Below are positions 1-6,352 of a DNA stretch of 6,352 bases, in pieces (the first letter of the stretch is position 1; every line of letters starts with the position of its first letter). This DNA comes from an uncultured Mucispirillum sp. GTDB taxonomy: Bacteria; Chrysiogenota; Deferribacteres; Deferribacterales; Mucispirillaceae. Position numbers and translations under genes: made by a program. Location of the stretch: NCBI GenBank assembly GCA_910586745.1, contig CAJUJZ010000124.1:1-6352 (forward strand). Reading direction: 5' to 3'. Under the pieces are notes generated by a model that ran no database searches, was not told the DNA's origin, and saw nothing but the letters and a program-made list of their open reading frames with translations.

Positions 1-642
1 AAATTTAAAAAACTGCTGTTCTTTTTCGCCTTTAAATACTCTTTTTTCTTTTGGTACAAATTTTAAAATTGTGCTAATTACATTAGCATTAGGCCAAAAG
101 TTTGCTCCGCTTATGTCTTTTACTTTTATTATATCAAAGATATAACTTGTAAATACAGAAAGGGAAGAATATGCTTTTGAGTTAGGTTTTGCAATAATCC
201 TGTCTGCCACTTCTTTTTGAAACATAAATACCATATTCTTAATATTTTTTCGCATAGCTGCTTTTTCAAATATTTTTACAGATACATTATAAGGCAGGTT
301 GCCAATAATTATTACAGGTTTGCTTTCAAATATTTTATCATAATCAGCATTTGATGCATCTTGATTAATAATAGTTAAATTTTTATAGAAAAACAGATAT
401 CTGTTTAAAAACTCCATAAGTTCAGTGTCTATTTCTAAAGCTACTGCTTCTGCTTTTGTTTCTGCAATTAACTGAGTTAAAACGCCACACCCTGGACCTA
501 TTTCAATAACATTATCATTTTCAGTAATATCTGCAGCTTCTATAATTTTGTCAAGCATAGATTTATTTGTTAAAAAATGCTGACCAAATTTTTTCTTTGT
601 AAAACCATCTTCATTTTTAAATGCTTCTAATAGATTTATCAT
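1..642 (-). CDS. rsmA: 16S rRNA (adenine1518-N6/adenine1519-N6)-dimethyltransferase RsmA/KsgA, C-terminus cut by window edge
   Basis: This gene encodes the SAM-dependent enzyme that dimethylates two adjacent adenines in the 3'-terminal hairpin of 16S rRNA, a late step of small-subunit assembly in the cytoplasm. The 214 visible codons show the family order: FGQHFL (residues 19-24), the SAM-binding motif EIGPGCGVLT (47-56), the acidic loop ALEID (68-72), Asp95 in the adenosine-contacting segment, the catalytic motif NLPYNVS (115-121), FQKEVADRI (141-149), and FWPNANVISTILKF (182-195). Family members are usually about 260-280 residues, so roughly the last 50, the C-terminal helical part, lie beyond position 1. 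The start ATG (642-640) lies inside the 3' end of pdxA, with a 26-base overlap. Only a weak GGTAG-like ribosome site precedes it, so translation probably depends on coupling to pdxA. No other in-frame start precedes the FGQHFL motif. The cysteine in motif I, where other members often have Leu or Lys, is a minor variant. Confidence 0.96.
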   Translation of the reverse strand, partial: MINLLEAFKNEDGFTKKKFGQHFLTNKSMLDKIIEAADITENDNVIEIGPGCGVLTQLIAETKAEAVALEIDTELMEFLNRYLFFYKNLTIINQDASNADYDKIFESKPVIIIGNLPYNVSVKIFEKAAMRKNIKNMVFMFQKEVADRIIAKPNSKAYSSLSVFTSYIFDIIKVKDISGANFWPNANVISTILKFVPKEKRVFKGEKEQQFFKF

Positions 643-1576
643 ATTCTACCATCATTTTTGCCATATTTACGGCTTTAATTAAACTTGAATAAGAGCATAT
701 TCCTTTTCCTGCAATATCAAAAGCTGTTCCGTGGTCAACAGATGTTCTGATAAAGGGCAGGTTAAGTGTAATATTTACAGCTTCTCCAAATGCATCCATT
801 TTCACAGGTATCATTCCCTGGTCATGATACATTGATATAATAAAGTCCCATTCTTGTGCTTTTATATATATAGTATCAGCTGGGAATGGGCCATATGCAT
901 TTATATTATTTTTTCTGCTTTTTTCTATGGCAGGTAATATAATGGTCTGTTCTTCATAACCTAATGCTCCATTATCACCAGCATGAGGGTTTAAGCCGCA
1001 TACAGCAATTTTTGGGGATAATGTTCCAAAATACCTGCCTGCATTATAAGCACTTTCTATTGCATTTATAACAGTATTTTCATCTAAATTGGCTGCTACA
1101 TCTTTTAATGGATAATGTGTTGTAGCTAGAATAGTTTTTACATATTTTCCTGCAAGCATCATTGCTTGATTATCTATATTTGAAAGATAACCTAAATATT
1201 CTGTATGACCTGGAAAATTATACCCTGCATCTTTAATAGATTTTTTATTAATGGGGCATGTTATAACAGCATCAAAACTACCATTTAATGCACCACGGAC
1301 AGCCATATCAATATATGAAATTGCAGCTTTTCCACACTCTGCACTTATTTTGCCATATTCATAGTGAAATATATTATTATCAGGTTCTAATACTGTTAAG
1401 TGATCTGGTATATCTTTTTTTAATATATTTTTATATGTCTTTTCTACAATCCATTTATGGCCAATTAATGCAATATCATATTTTTTACTTTCATCATCTA
1501 AGAAAAATTTACATACTTCTTCATATCCGATTCCAGCCGGGTCGCCTGCTGTAATCACAAGGGAAAATTGTTGCAT
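617..1576 (-). CDS. pdxA: 4-hydroxythreonine-4-phosphate dehydrogenase PdxA
   Basis: PdxA oxidises 4-phosphohydroxy-L-threonine with NAD(P)+. The product decarboxylates to 3-amino-1-hydroxyacetone phosphate, which PdxJ condenses with deoxyxylulose 5-phosphate to pyridoxine phosphate. The protein has 319 residues, close to the 329 of E. coli. Family signatures are GDPAGIG (11-17), the substrate-binding FPGHTEYL (121-128, His124/Thr125), TTHYPL (152-157), GLNPHAGDNGALG (194-206), GPFPADT (229-235), YHDQGMIPVKM (250-260) and TSVDHGTAFDIAGKG (278-292). His154, His198 and His251 match the three metal-binding histidines of the family. The start ATG (1576-1574) has an AAGGT ribosome site five bases upstream. 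It is the first gene of a minus-strand unit with rsmA, an order also found in proteobacteria. That neighbour and the absence of a DUF1537 kinase nearby argue for true PdxA rather than the PdxA2 (4-phospho-D-threonate) paralogue. Confidence 0.96.
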   Translation of the reverse strand: MQQFSLVITAGDPAGIGYEEVCKFFLDDESKKYDIALIGHKWIVEKTYKNILKKDIPDHLTVLEPDNNIFHYEYGKISAECGKAAISYIDMAVRGALNGSFDAVITCPINKKSIKDAGYNFPGHTEYLGYLSNIDNQAMMLAGKYVKTILATTHYPLKDVAANLDENTVINAIESAYNAGRYFGTLSPKIAVCGLNPHAGDNGALGYEEQTIILPAIEKSRKNNINAYGPFPADTIYIKAQEWDFIISMYHDQGMIPVKMDAFGEAVNITLNLPFIRTSVDHGTAFDIAGKGICSYSSLIKAVNMAKMMVEYDKSIRSI

Positions 1577-1581
1577 ATACT

Positions 1582-1586
1582 ACCTT
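1582..1586 (-). promoter_or_regulatory. Ribosome binding site of pdxA (AAGGT)
   Basis: On the minus strand AAGGT lies five bases before the ATG at 1576. It fixes the pdxA start, and no alternative upstream start in frame is apparent. Confidence 0.7.
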
Positions 1587-1609
1587 ATTGTTTTTATTAT
1601 TTAGTCATA

Positions 1610-1639
1610 CTTATATTATGAAATATCTATATAAATCAA
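1610..1639 (-). promoter_or_regulatory. Possible promoter of pdxA-rsmA
   Basis: Read on the minus strand, TTGATT (1639-1634) and TATAAG (1615-1610) are separated by 18 bases, a fair sigma70-like pair. Transcription would start near 1603 and leave a leader of about 27 bases that contains the ribosome site. The region is so AT-rich that other -10-like hexamers exist, for example TATAAT at 1686-1681, which lacks a good -35. This assignment is tentative. Confidence 0.3.
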
Positions 1640-1650
1640 GTATAAAATTA

Positions 1651-1679
1651 TTTACAAAATATATTTTATAAAATATAAA
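1651..1679 (+). promoter_or_regulatory. Predicted sigma70-type promoter of the dehydrogenase-TPR operon
   Basis: TTTACA (1651-1656) and TATAAA (1674-1679) are spaced by exactly 17 bases, and each matches the consensus hexamer at five of six positions. Transcription would begin near 1686 and give a leader of about 70 bases to the ATG at 1756 (43 to the alternative ATG at 1729). A second, weaker candidate is the -10-like TACAAT at 1711-1716, which has only a poor -35. No transcript data are available, and AT-rich gaps produce false matches easily. Confidence 0.5.
1660..1677. repeat. 18-bp perfect palindrome overlapping the plus-strand promoter
   Basis: TATATTTTATAAAATATA reads the same on both strands, is centred between 1668 and 1669, and covers the spacer and the first four bases of the predicted -10. 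Its position would suit an operator. It contains only A and T, however, and symmetric runs of this length are not rare in such sequence. It lacks a GC stem and a following T-run, so it is not a terminator. Confidence 0.35.
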
Positions 1680-1746
1680 AATTATACTGTAAATTTATAT
1701 TAAAATTTGATACAATGAAAAAAGTGGTATGTTTAATGATTTCTAT

Positions 1747-1751
1747 GAGGA
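1747..1751 (+). promoter_or_regulatory. Ribosome binding site GAGGA that favours the dehydrogenase start at 1756
   Basis: GAGGA lies four bases before the ATG at 1756 (five from GAGG). The upstream in-frame ATG at 1729 is preceded only by AAGTGGT, a poor match to the anti-Shine-Dalgarno sequence. This is the reason for choosing the shorter, 946-residue form. Confidence 0.6.
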
Positions 1752-1755
1752 TAGT

Positions 1756-4596
1756 ATGAGTAATTCAAATGAAAATATTTTTGATGAATTAAAGAATAAA
1801 ATAACAGGTGATATTTATACTGATAAGATAAGAAAATATATGCACTCTACTGACGGCAGTATTTTTAGAGTAGAGCCTGCATGCATAGTTTATCCAAAAT
1901 CTACTGAAGATGTAGTAGAAGTTGTAAAATTTGCAAATAAATATCAGCTTTCTATTCACAGCCGTGGTGCTGGTTCTGGTTTATGCGGTGCAGCTATTGG
2001 CAGAGGAATAGTGATTGATTTTTGTAAATATATGAATAACTTTTTAGGCTATGAAAAAATAAGCGATATAGAAGGCACATTTACATGTGAGCCAGGATAT
2101 AAATATGGGGAACTGGAAGCCTTTTTAAAAGGCAGTTCAATGTGGTTTCCTGCAGCACCATCAAGTGGTGAATATGCAACATTTGGTGGAATGTATGGCA
2201 CAAATGCTGGGGGTGGATATTCTGTTAAATATGGTAATGTAGCAGATTATATTGTAGATGCAGAAGTAGTTTTCCATGATGGACATATTGATACTTTTTC
2301 AAATATAGCGAGTACTGATATAGATAAATTAACCCCAGAATTAAAAGAGCTTTATGATGTATTGCATAATAATCAGCAGATAATAAATGGCTCTTATCCG
2401 CCTATTAAGTGTAATGTAAGCGGTTATGAATTAAGAGATGCAGCTAAAGATAACTCATTAAAAATTCATAAATTATTTGGCGGTTCAGAAGGCACATTAG
2501 GTGTTATTACTAAGCTTACTTTCAGAGTAATCCGTAAAAAACCATATAATGCACTAGTTATTGCATACTTTGATAATAAAACAAACAGTTCAAAAGCTGC
2601 TCAGGTTGGTTTACAGTTTGAGCCTGCAGGTATTGAAATAATGGATAAATCTCTTTTAAGTTTAGCAGTTGCTCATGAGCCATCATTAGAAGGCAGGCTG
2701 CCAACAGATGTTGATAATGTCTTAATGTTTGAATTTGAAGGGGAAAGTGTAGAAGAAGTTAGCAAATACTGCCATGATACTGTAAAAGAAATAACTGATA
2801 AAAACTATGCAACTCAAGCATTTACAGCAGTTAGTGAAGAAGAAAAAGCAAGCTACTGGGCAGTTAGAAAAGCTGCGGTGCCTATATTATATTTATTAAA
2901 AGGTAAAAAGAAAATACTTGCACTTGTTGAAGATGCAGCAGTGCCAACAGATAAACTTGTTGAATATTTTGACGGACTTTATGAAATATTTAACAGACAT
3001 AAAGTAGATTTTGTAAGCTATGGCCATATTGCAAAAGGTCTTTTACATAACAGACCGTTGCTTGATTTAAAAGACCCTTATGATATTAACTTATTAAAAG
3101 TATTGGCAGATGAAGTATTTGAGCTTGTTTACAGATTAAATGGAACAATATCTGGAGAGCATGGAGATGGCAGAATTCGTTCATGCTATCTTAACAAACA
3201 GTATAATACAGAACTTTACTCATTATTTTTAAGAGTAAAATATATATTAGATCCAGATGGTTTATTTAACCCAGAAATAAAAGTTACAAGTGACCCTGCT
3301 CAAATGACTAAACATTTAAGATATGGTGCTGATTATGGTGCAAGTGATAAAGTATTAAATAAACAGCTTGTATGGGAAGAAGATTTTATTTTAGAAGCAG
3401 AGAAATGTCACGGCTGTTCAAAATGTACAACAGTTACAAATGCTACTAGAATGTGCCCAGTGTATAAAGAATTAAGAGATGAAGCTGCAGCCCCAAAAGC
3501 AAAAGCAAATATTTTAAGAGGGCTTTTAAGTAATGTGATAGACTCTGAAGCTATGTATCAGGAAGCTTTTCAATATGTAATAAATCACTGTGTAAACTGT
3601 GGAAGCTGCTCAAAAGAATGTCCTTCAAAAGTAAATATACCAAAACTTGCCTTAGAAGCAAAATCAAGATATGCAGAAAAATTTGGTGTTTCAATGGATG
3701 CAAAATTAGTTACTAACTTTGAAATGGCAGGAAGAATTACTCATAAATTAAGCCCTGTAGTTTCTACATTAATGGCACCAAAATTTATGCGTCATATTCT
3801 TAAATTTATAACAGGTCTTTCAAGTGATAGGAAATTTGTAAAATTTGCATCTAAATCATTATATGAAAGAGTAAACCAGACAGAAGGTAATGGTGAAAAA
3901 GTTGTAATGTATTTTGCAGGCTGCTATGCATCATTCATTAAACCAGAAATTGGCGAAAGCACAGTAAATGTTCTTAAAAAATTAGGATATAAAGTGGTAA
4001 CACCTGCTCAGCACTGCTGTGGTATTCCGCATTTATCAAAAGGTCTTGCGAAAGATACACGCAATCAAATTAAAAAGAATTTAAAAGAATGGGGCAGTTT
4101 AATAGACCAGGTTGATTATATAGTTTCAGCCTGCTCAAGCTGTACATTATCTTTAACAAAAGAATGGCTTTATTATCAAAATGATAAAATCACTCAAAAA
4201 ATTAGAGATAAAACTATATTTATTATGGATTTAGTTGAAAAACATATAGATGAAGTTGAAGTTATAGAACACAATATAGCTCTTGGTTATCATATACCAT
4301 GCCATATGAAATTATTAAAAAATCCTGCAAGCACTCAGAATGTTCTGAAAAAGCTGAATGGTGTTACTGTTGATAATTTAAAAAGCGGCTGCTGTGGTAT
4401 GGCAGGAAGCTGGGGTATGTCTGCTAAAAACTATGATTTATCAATAAAAATAGGTAAACATATGGTGGACCGACTAATGGCTTCCTCATGCAGTGCAGGT
4501 ATTACAGAATGTCCAACATGTTCTATGCAGATGGAGCATTTAGGCAGTAAAGAAGTAATGCATCCTATTGAGGTAGTAGATAAATGTATAAAATAA
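1756..4596 (+). CDS. FAD and [4Fe-4S] 2-hydroxyacid dehydrogenase, YdiJ (D-2-hydroxyglutarate) / fused D-lactate dehydrogenase type
   Basis: This is a probable oxidase of a D-2-hydroxyacid (2-hydroxyglutarate or lactate) to the 2-oxoacid, passing electrons through FAD and iron-sulfur clusters to an unidentified acceptor. Numbering is from 1756 (946 residues). The N-terminal PCMH-type FAD domain shows SRGAGSGLCG (69-78), PAAPSS (132-137), TFGGMYGTNAGG (142-153) and GGSEGTLGVIT (242-252). The FAD-oxidase C-terminal domain has YGHIAKGLLHNRP (422-434, His424 and His431 in the usual metal-ligand positions) and SGEHGDG (466-472). Two ferredoxin-type clusters follow: Cys551/554/557/567, with the MCPxY end typical of the YdiJ class, and Cys612/615/618/622. 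Two complete CCG domains end the protein: Cys723, 754/755, 793, 796 and Cys849, 879/880, 919, 922. There is no signal peptide or membrane helix, so it is probably cytoplasmic or peripheral on the inner membrane. E. coli YdiJ is somewhat longer (1018). An in-frame ATG at 1729 would add nine residues. Substrate choice between hydroxyglutarate and lactate cannot be settled from sequence. It is the first gene of a three-gene overlapping operon. Confidence 0.9.
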   Translation: MSNSNENIFDELKNKITGDIYTDKIRKYMHSTDGSIFRVEPACIVYPKSTEDVVEVVKFANKYQLSIHSRGAGSGLCGAAIGRGIVIDFCKYMNNFLGYEKISDIEGTFTCEPGYKYGELEAFLKGSSMWFPAAPSSGEYATFGGMYGTNAGGGYSVKYGNVADYIVDAEVVFHDGHIDTFSNIASTDIDKLTPELKELYDVLHNNQQIINGSYPPIKCNVSGYELRDAAKDNSLKIHKLFGGSEGTLGVITKLTFRVIRKKPYNALVIAYFDNKTNSSKAAQVGLQFEPAGIEIMDKSLLSLAVAHEPSLEGRLPTDVDNVLMFEFEGESVEEVSKYCHDTVKEITDKNYATQAFTAVSEEEKASYWAVRKAAVPILYLLKGKKKILALVEDAAVPTDKLVEYFDGLYEIFNRHKVDFVSYGHIAKGLLHNRPLLDLKDPYDINLLKVLADEVFELVYRLNGTISGEHGDGRIRSCYLNKQYNTELYSLFLRVKYILDPDGLFNPEIKVTSDPAQMTKHLRYGADYGASDKVLNKQLVWEEDFILEAEKCHGCSKCTTVTNATRMCPVYKELRDEAAAPKAKANILRGLLSNVIDSEAMYQEAFQYVINHCVNCGSCSKECPSKVNIPKLALEAKSRYAEKFGVSMDAKLVTNFEMAGRITHKLSPVVSTLMAPKFMRHILKFITGLSSDRKFVKFASKSLYERVNQTEGNGEKVVMYFAGCYASFIKPEIGESTVNVLKKLGYKVVTPAQHCCGIPHLSKGLAKDTRNQIKKNLKEWGSLIDQVDYIVSACSSCTLSLTKEWLYYQNDKITQKIRDKTIFIMDLVEKHIDEVEVIEHNIALGYHIPCHMKLLKNPASTQNVLKKLNGVTVDNLKSGCCGMAGSWGMSAKNYDLSIKIGKHMVDRLMASSCSAGITECPTCSMQMEHLGSKEVMHPIEVVDKCIK
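4570..4574 (+). promoter_or_regulatory. Ribosome binding site GAGGT inside the end of the dehydrogenase gene
   Basis: GAGGT lies nine bases before the ATG at 4584. It supports that start over the in-frame ATG at 4596, which overlaps the dehydrogenase stop as TAATG but sits 21 bases from this site. Confidence 0.6.
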
Positions 4597-5882
4597 TGCT
4601 TACTGTTTTTTCTATACTGTTTTTTGCTTTTAATTGCTATAGTGCTGATAAAAAGAGCAAAAGCGATATGGAAAATAAAAAGACAGAAACAGAAGTTAAA
4701 GCTCCAGATATGAGTTTTAATGATGATTATTTTGTAGGCTTAAAAGCTTATGATGATGGTTTATATGATGTTGCAGAATTATGCCTTTCAAACTATTTAA
4801 GCTATGAAAATAAGTCGCAGCAAGCAGGTTTTGCCACATACCTTCTGTATCAGATATATATGTCGCAGGGGAATTATAAAGCAGCACAGTATACTTTTAC
4901 TCAGCTTGCAAACTTTAAAGACAGCAGGTTTAATAAGCAGAAAATGCTTAAAGACCAAATGTTTATAGAAACAAAGTTAAACTGTGAAGGTGCAAAAAAT
5001 CTGCTTTTAACTAATCCTAAAAATGAATATCTTGAAGTATATGCAAAAAGTGCATGTGTAATGGATAAAAATATTACTAATCTTTTAAGCAAAATAGATG
5101 TATCTTCAGAAACATTATATAGTGTTTTAGAAAAGGTGCAGAAAAATAAAGAGCTTGTATTTTCTACTTATGATAATTTAAGGGCAGAAAAACGCACACC
5201 TAAACTTATGAATTTTTATGGTAAATATTTTTATTCAAACAATATGAAATCTGAGTTTTATGCTCTTTATAAAATATATCAGGACAACGAACTTGCATCA
5301 TTTGTGCTTGATGATGCATGGAAAAGTGGTGATTATAAAAAATATATAGAATCATTTAAAAAAGAAGTAAAAAATGATTACAAGCTTGATAAAGTAGTAT
5401 ACTGCAGAATGATTGAAGCATCTAATAAAGAAATGGTTAATTTTGATTGTGATTTAGTTGATAAATGTTTAGGTATAAAAAGCCCAGATTTTAATAAAAC
5501 AAAATTAGCATGCTACATGAGAAAAGAAGATAAAGAAAAAATCTCATGGTTTATAGGTACATTGACTGTTCAGGATACTTTAAAACTTTGCGAATACAGC
5601 AAATATATTATTGGCAAAAAATTATATAATATTAAGTTTTTAAATAAATTTGAAAAATGCCCAGATAAAGCATCTATGTATGAATCACTGCTGAAATTTA
5701 AAGATTATAATGCAGTAATTAAATTAGGCGGCAGTGGAAGCAGTCAATTAGATACTGCTTATATGGCAATTGCTTATTATTATCTTGGCAATAATGCTCA
5801 GTATAATAATTATTTAAATAAACTTACAGATGTAGATTTATCTGGTATGGTTAAAAGAGCAGTAAGCAGAGGTAGCTTATAA
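4584..5882 (+). CDS. Exported helical-repeat (TPR-like) protein of unknown function, cysteine-rich
   Basis: I do not recognise a named family. The 432-residue product begins with a typical Sec signal: MYK, a hydrophobic core (about residues 4-17), then NCYSADKK, with cleavage probably near residue 20-21. Cys18 is preceded by AFN, a poor lipobox, so a lipoprotein is possible but not favoured. A charged linker (22-45, rich in Lys and Glu) leads to two TPR-like helical pairs at about 47-74 (YFVGLKAYDDGLYDVAELCL) and 82-110 (LLYQIYMSQGNYKAAQYTF). Degenerate helical repeats fill the rest, with another TPR-like pair near 388-415 (AYMAIAYYYLGNNAQYNNYL). The mature part has nine cysteines: 67, 134, 158, 274, 289, 295, 310, 336 and 359. 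The last eight fall into plausible pairs 15-24 residues apart. The protein is likely periplasmic or at the envelope and acts as a protein-protein scaffold, which is inference from fold only. It overlaps the upstream gene by 13 bases and the downstream gene by one base (TAATG), so the three are probably translated together. Confidence 0.85.
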   Translation: MYKIMLTVFSILFFAFNCYSADKKSKSDMENKKTETEVKAPDMSFNDDYFVGLKAYDDGLYDVAELCLSNYLSYENKSQQAGFATYLLYQIYMSQGNYKAAQYTFTQLANFKDSRFNKQKMLKDQMFIETKLNCEGAKNLLLTNPKNEYLEVYAKSACVMDKNITNLLSKIDVSSETLYSVLEKVQKNKELVFSTYDNLRAEKRTPKLMNFYGKYFYSNNMKSEFYALYKIYQDNELASFVLDDAWKSGDYKKYIESFKKEVKNDYKLDKVVYCRMIEASNKEMVNFDCDLVDKCLGIKSPDFNKTKLACYMRKEDKEKISWFIGTLTVQDTLKLCEYSKYIIGKKLYNIKFLNKFEKCPDKASMYESLLKFKDYNAVIKLGGSGSSQLDTAYMAIAYYYLGNNAQYNNYLNKLTDVDLSGMVKRAVSRGSL

Positions 5883-6352
5883 TGTGGAAAGTGGCTGTAG
5901 GCGTTTTACTTATGGTTGGCGGTATAGCATTCAGTGGTTATAAATATTTTACTGGTGAAGAAAATAAACTTTATGAGCAGGCAAAACAGCTTGAGGCAGA
6001 AGGTAAAATATATGAAGCTCATGATACTATTGTTAAAGCTTTAGAGCTTAACCCTGCTAACAGGAAAGTTATTGCATATAAGTCACAGCTTTTTGCATTT
6101 GTTGACAGCGATACAAAATTAAAAAAAGCAGTATCATACAGAAATGATGCTGTGCGTGCAATGGACAGAGGTGATTATGTTGATGCTGCAGAAAAGCTTG
6201 ATAAAGCTAACACATTAGTATATGAAATCTTCCCATCATCACCAGTGTATAAAAAGGCAGAAGAATTACAGGCTCAAATTTTAAAAGATACTGAAAGATT
6301 AAAAAAAGAGCTGCCTGAAAGATATTATAATAGAGCAAAAGAGCTTGCAAAT
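5882..6352 (+). CDS. Membrane-anchored TPR protein, C-terminus cut by window edge
   Basis: The 157 visible codons have no stop before the window ends. A single hydrophobic segment near the N-terminus (about residues 4-20, VAVGVLLMVGGIAFSGY) follows MWK and lacks a clear cleavage site, so it is probably a signal anchor with the rest in the periplasm. A recognisable TPR unit spans about 28-61 (NKLYEQAKQLEAEGKIYEAH, then ALELNP). A second helical pair with the same rhythm lies at about 85-115 (AVRAMDRGDYVDAAEKLDKA), and a third begins at about 147 (RYYNRAKELAN). The segment 122-145 is rich in Lys and Glu and may be a long helix or coiled coil. The start ATG overlaps the preceding stop as TAATG, with GAGGT at 5869-5873 eight bases upstream, which suggests tight translational coupling. 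The family is not recognised beyond TPR. The role is probably scaffolding of an envelope complex, by inference only. Confidence 0.85.
   Translation, partial: MWKVAVGVLLMVGGIAFSGYKYFTGEENKLYEQAKQLEAEGKIYEAHDTIVKALELNPANRKVIAYKSQLFAFVDSDTKLKKAVSYRNDAVRAMDRGDYVDAAEKLDKANTLVYEIFPSSPVYKKAEELQAQILKDTERLKKELPERYYNRAKELAN

Noticed and set aside
1288..1554. Open frame of 88 codons on the plus strand
   Set aside because: It lies wholly antisense to the well-supported pdxA, and its product is an unlikely His/Tyr/Leu-rich string with no recognisable motif.
617..1576. PdxA2-type 4-phospho-D-threonate dehydrogenase instead of PdxA
   Set aside because: PdxA2 genes usually sit beside a DUF1537 four-carbon acid sugar kinase; here the neighbour is rsmA, as for biosynthetic PdxA.
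1577..1728. Terminator, riboswitch or small RNA in the divergent gap
   Set aside because: The gap holds no GC-rich hairpin with a T-run and no conserved riboswitch core that I can recognise; it is AT-rich promoter-like sequence only.
4584..4652. Lipoprotein signal with Cys18 as the lipid-bearing residue
   Set aside because: The residues before the cysteine (AFN) fit the usual lipobox poorly, and an ordinary signal peptidase I site just after it is at least as likely. Not fully excluded.
4901..5092. Open frame of 63 codons on the minus strand
   Set aside because: It is antisense to the 432-residue exported protein gene; the hydrophobic product is a by-product of the opposite strand's codons.
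4596..5882. Shorter start of the exported protein at the TAATG overlap with the dehydrogenase stop
   Set aside because: The GAGGT ribosome site is 21 bases away, and the form starting at 4584 keeps the positively charged residue needed before the hydrophobic core of the signal peptide.

Overview
The window is AT-rich (about one third G+C by eye) bacterial chromosome and is almost fully coding. It has two divergent transcription units separated by a short AT-rich gap (about 1577-1755). The gene content is ordinary core metabolism and translation on the left, and a redox enzyme followed by two envelope TPR-type proteins on the right. I see no transposase, phage gene, CRISPR array, tRNA or rRNA.

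Left unit, minus strand (1-1576): pdxA (vitamin B6 synthesis, complete) runs into rsmA/ksgA (16S rRNA adenine dimethyltransferase, cut by the left edge). The two reading frames overlap by 26 bases. The pdxA-rsmA neighbourhood is known from many Gram-negative bacteria. PdxA implies the DXP-dependent pyridoxal phosphate route.

Right unit, plus strand (about 1651-6352): a good sigma70-type promoter (TTTACA, 17 bases, TATAAA) lies before a large FAD plus iron-sulfur 2-hydroxyacid dehydrogenase of the YdiJ (D-2-hydroxyglutarate dehydrogenase) / fused D-lactate dehydrogenase type. Its 3' end overlaps by 13 bases a 432-residue exported protein with weak TPR-like helical repeats and nine cysteines in the mature part. 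That gene overlaps by one base (TAATG) a membrane-anchored TPR protein that runs off the right edge. The three genes look co-transcribed and translationally coupled. The sequence does not show what the two TPR proteins do or whether they serve the dehydrogenase.

Organism: exported TPR proteins with a signal peptide or membrane anchor, the pdxA-rsmA pairing and a low G+C content suggest a low-GC Gram-negative anaerobe or microaerophile. A member of the Deferribacterota such as Mucispirillum is my best guess. This is inference from style only and is not established by any marker in the window.

I found no convincing new biological system. The points most worth a second look are the coupling of a soluble-looking dehydrogenase with envelope TPR proteins, the paired cysteines in the 432-residue protein, and the start region of the dehydrogenase gene.
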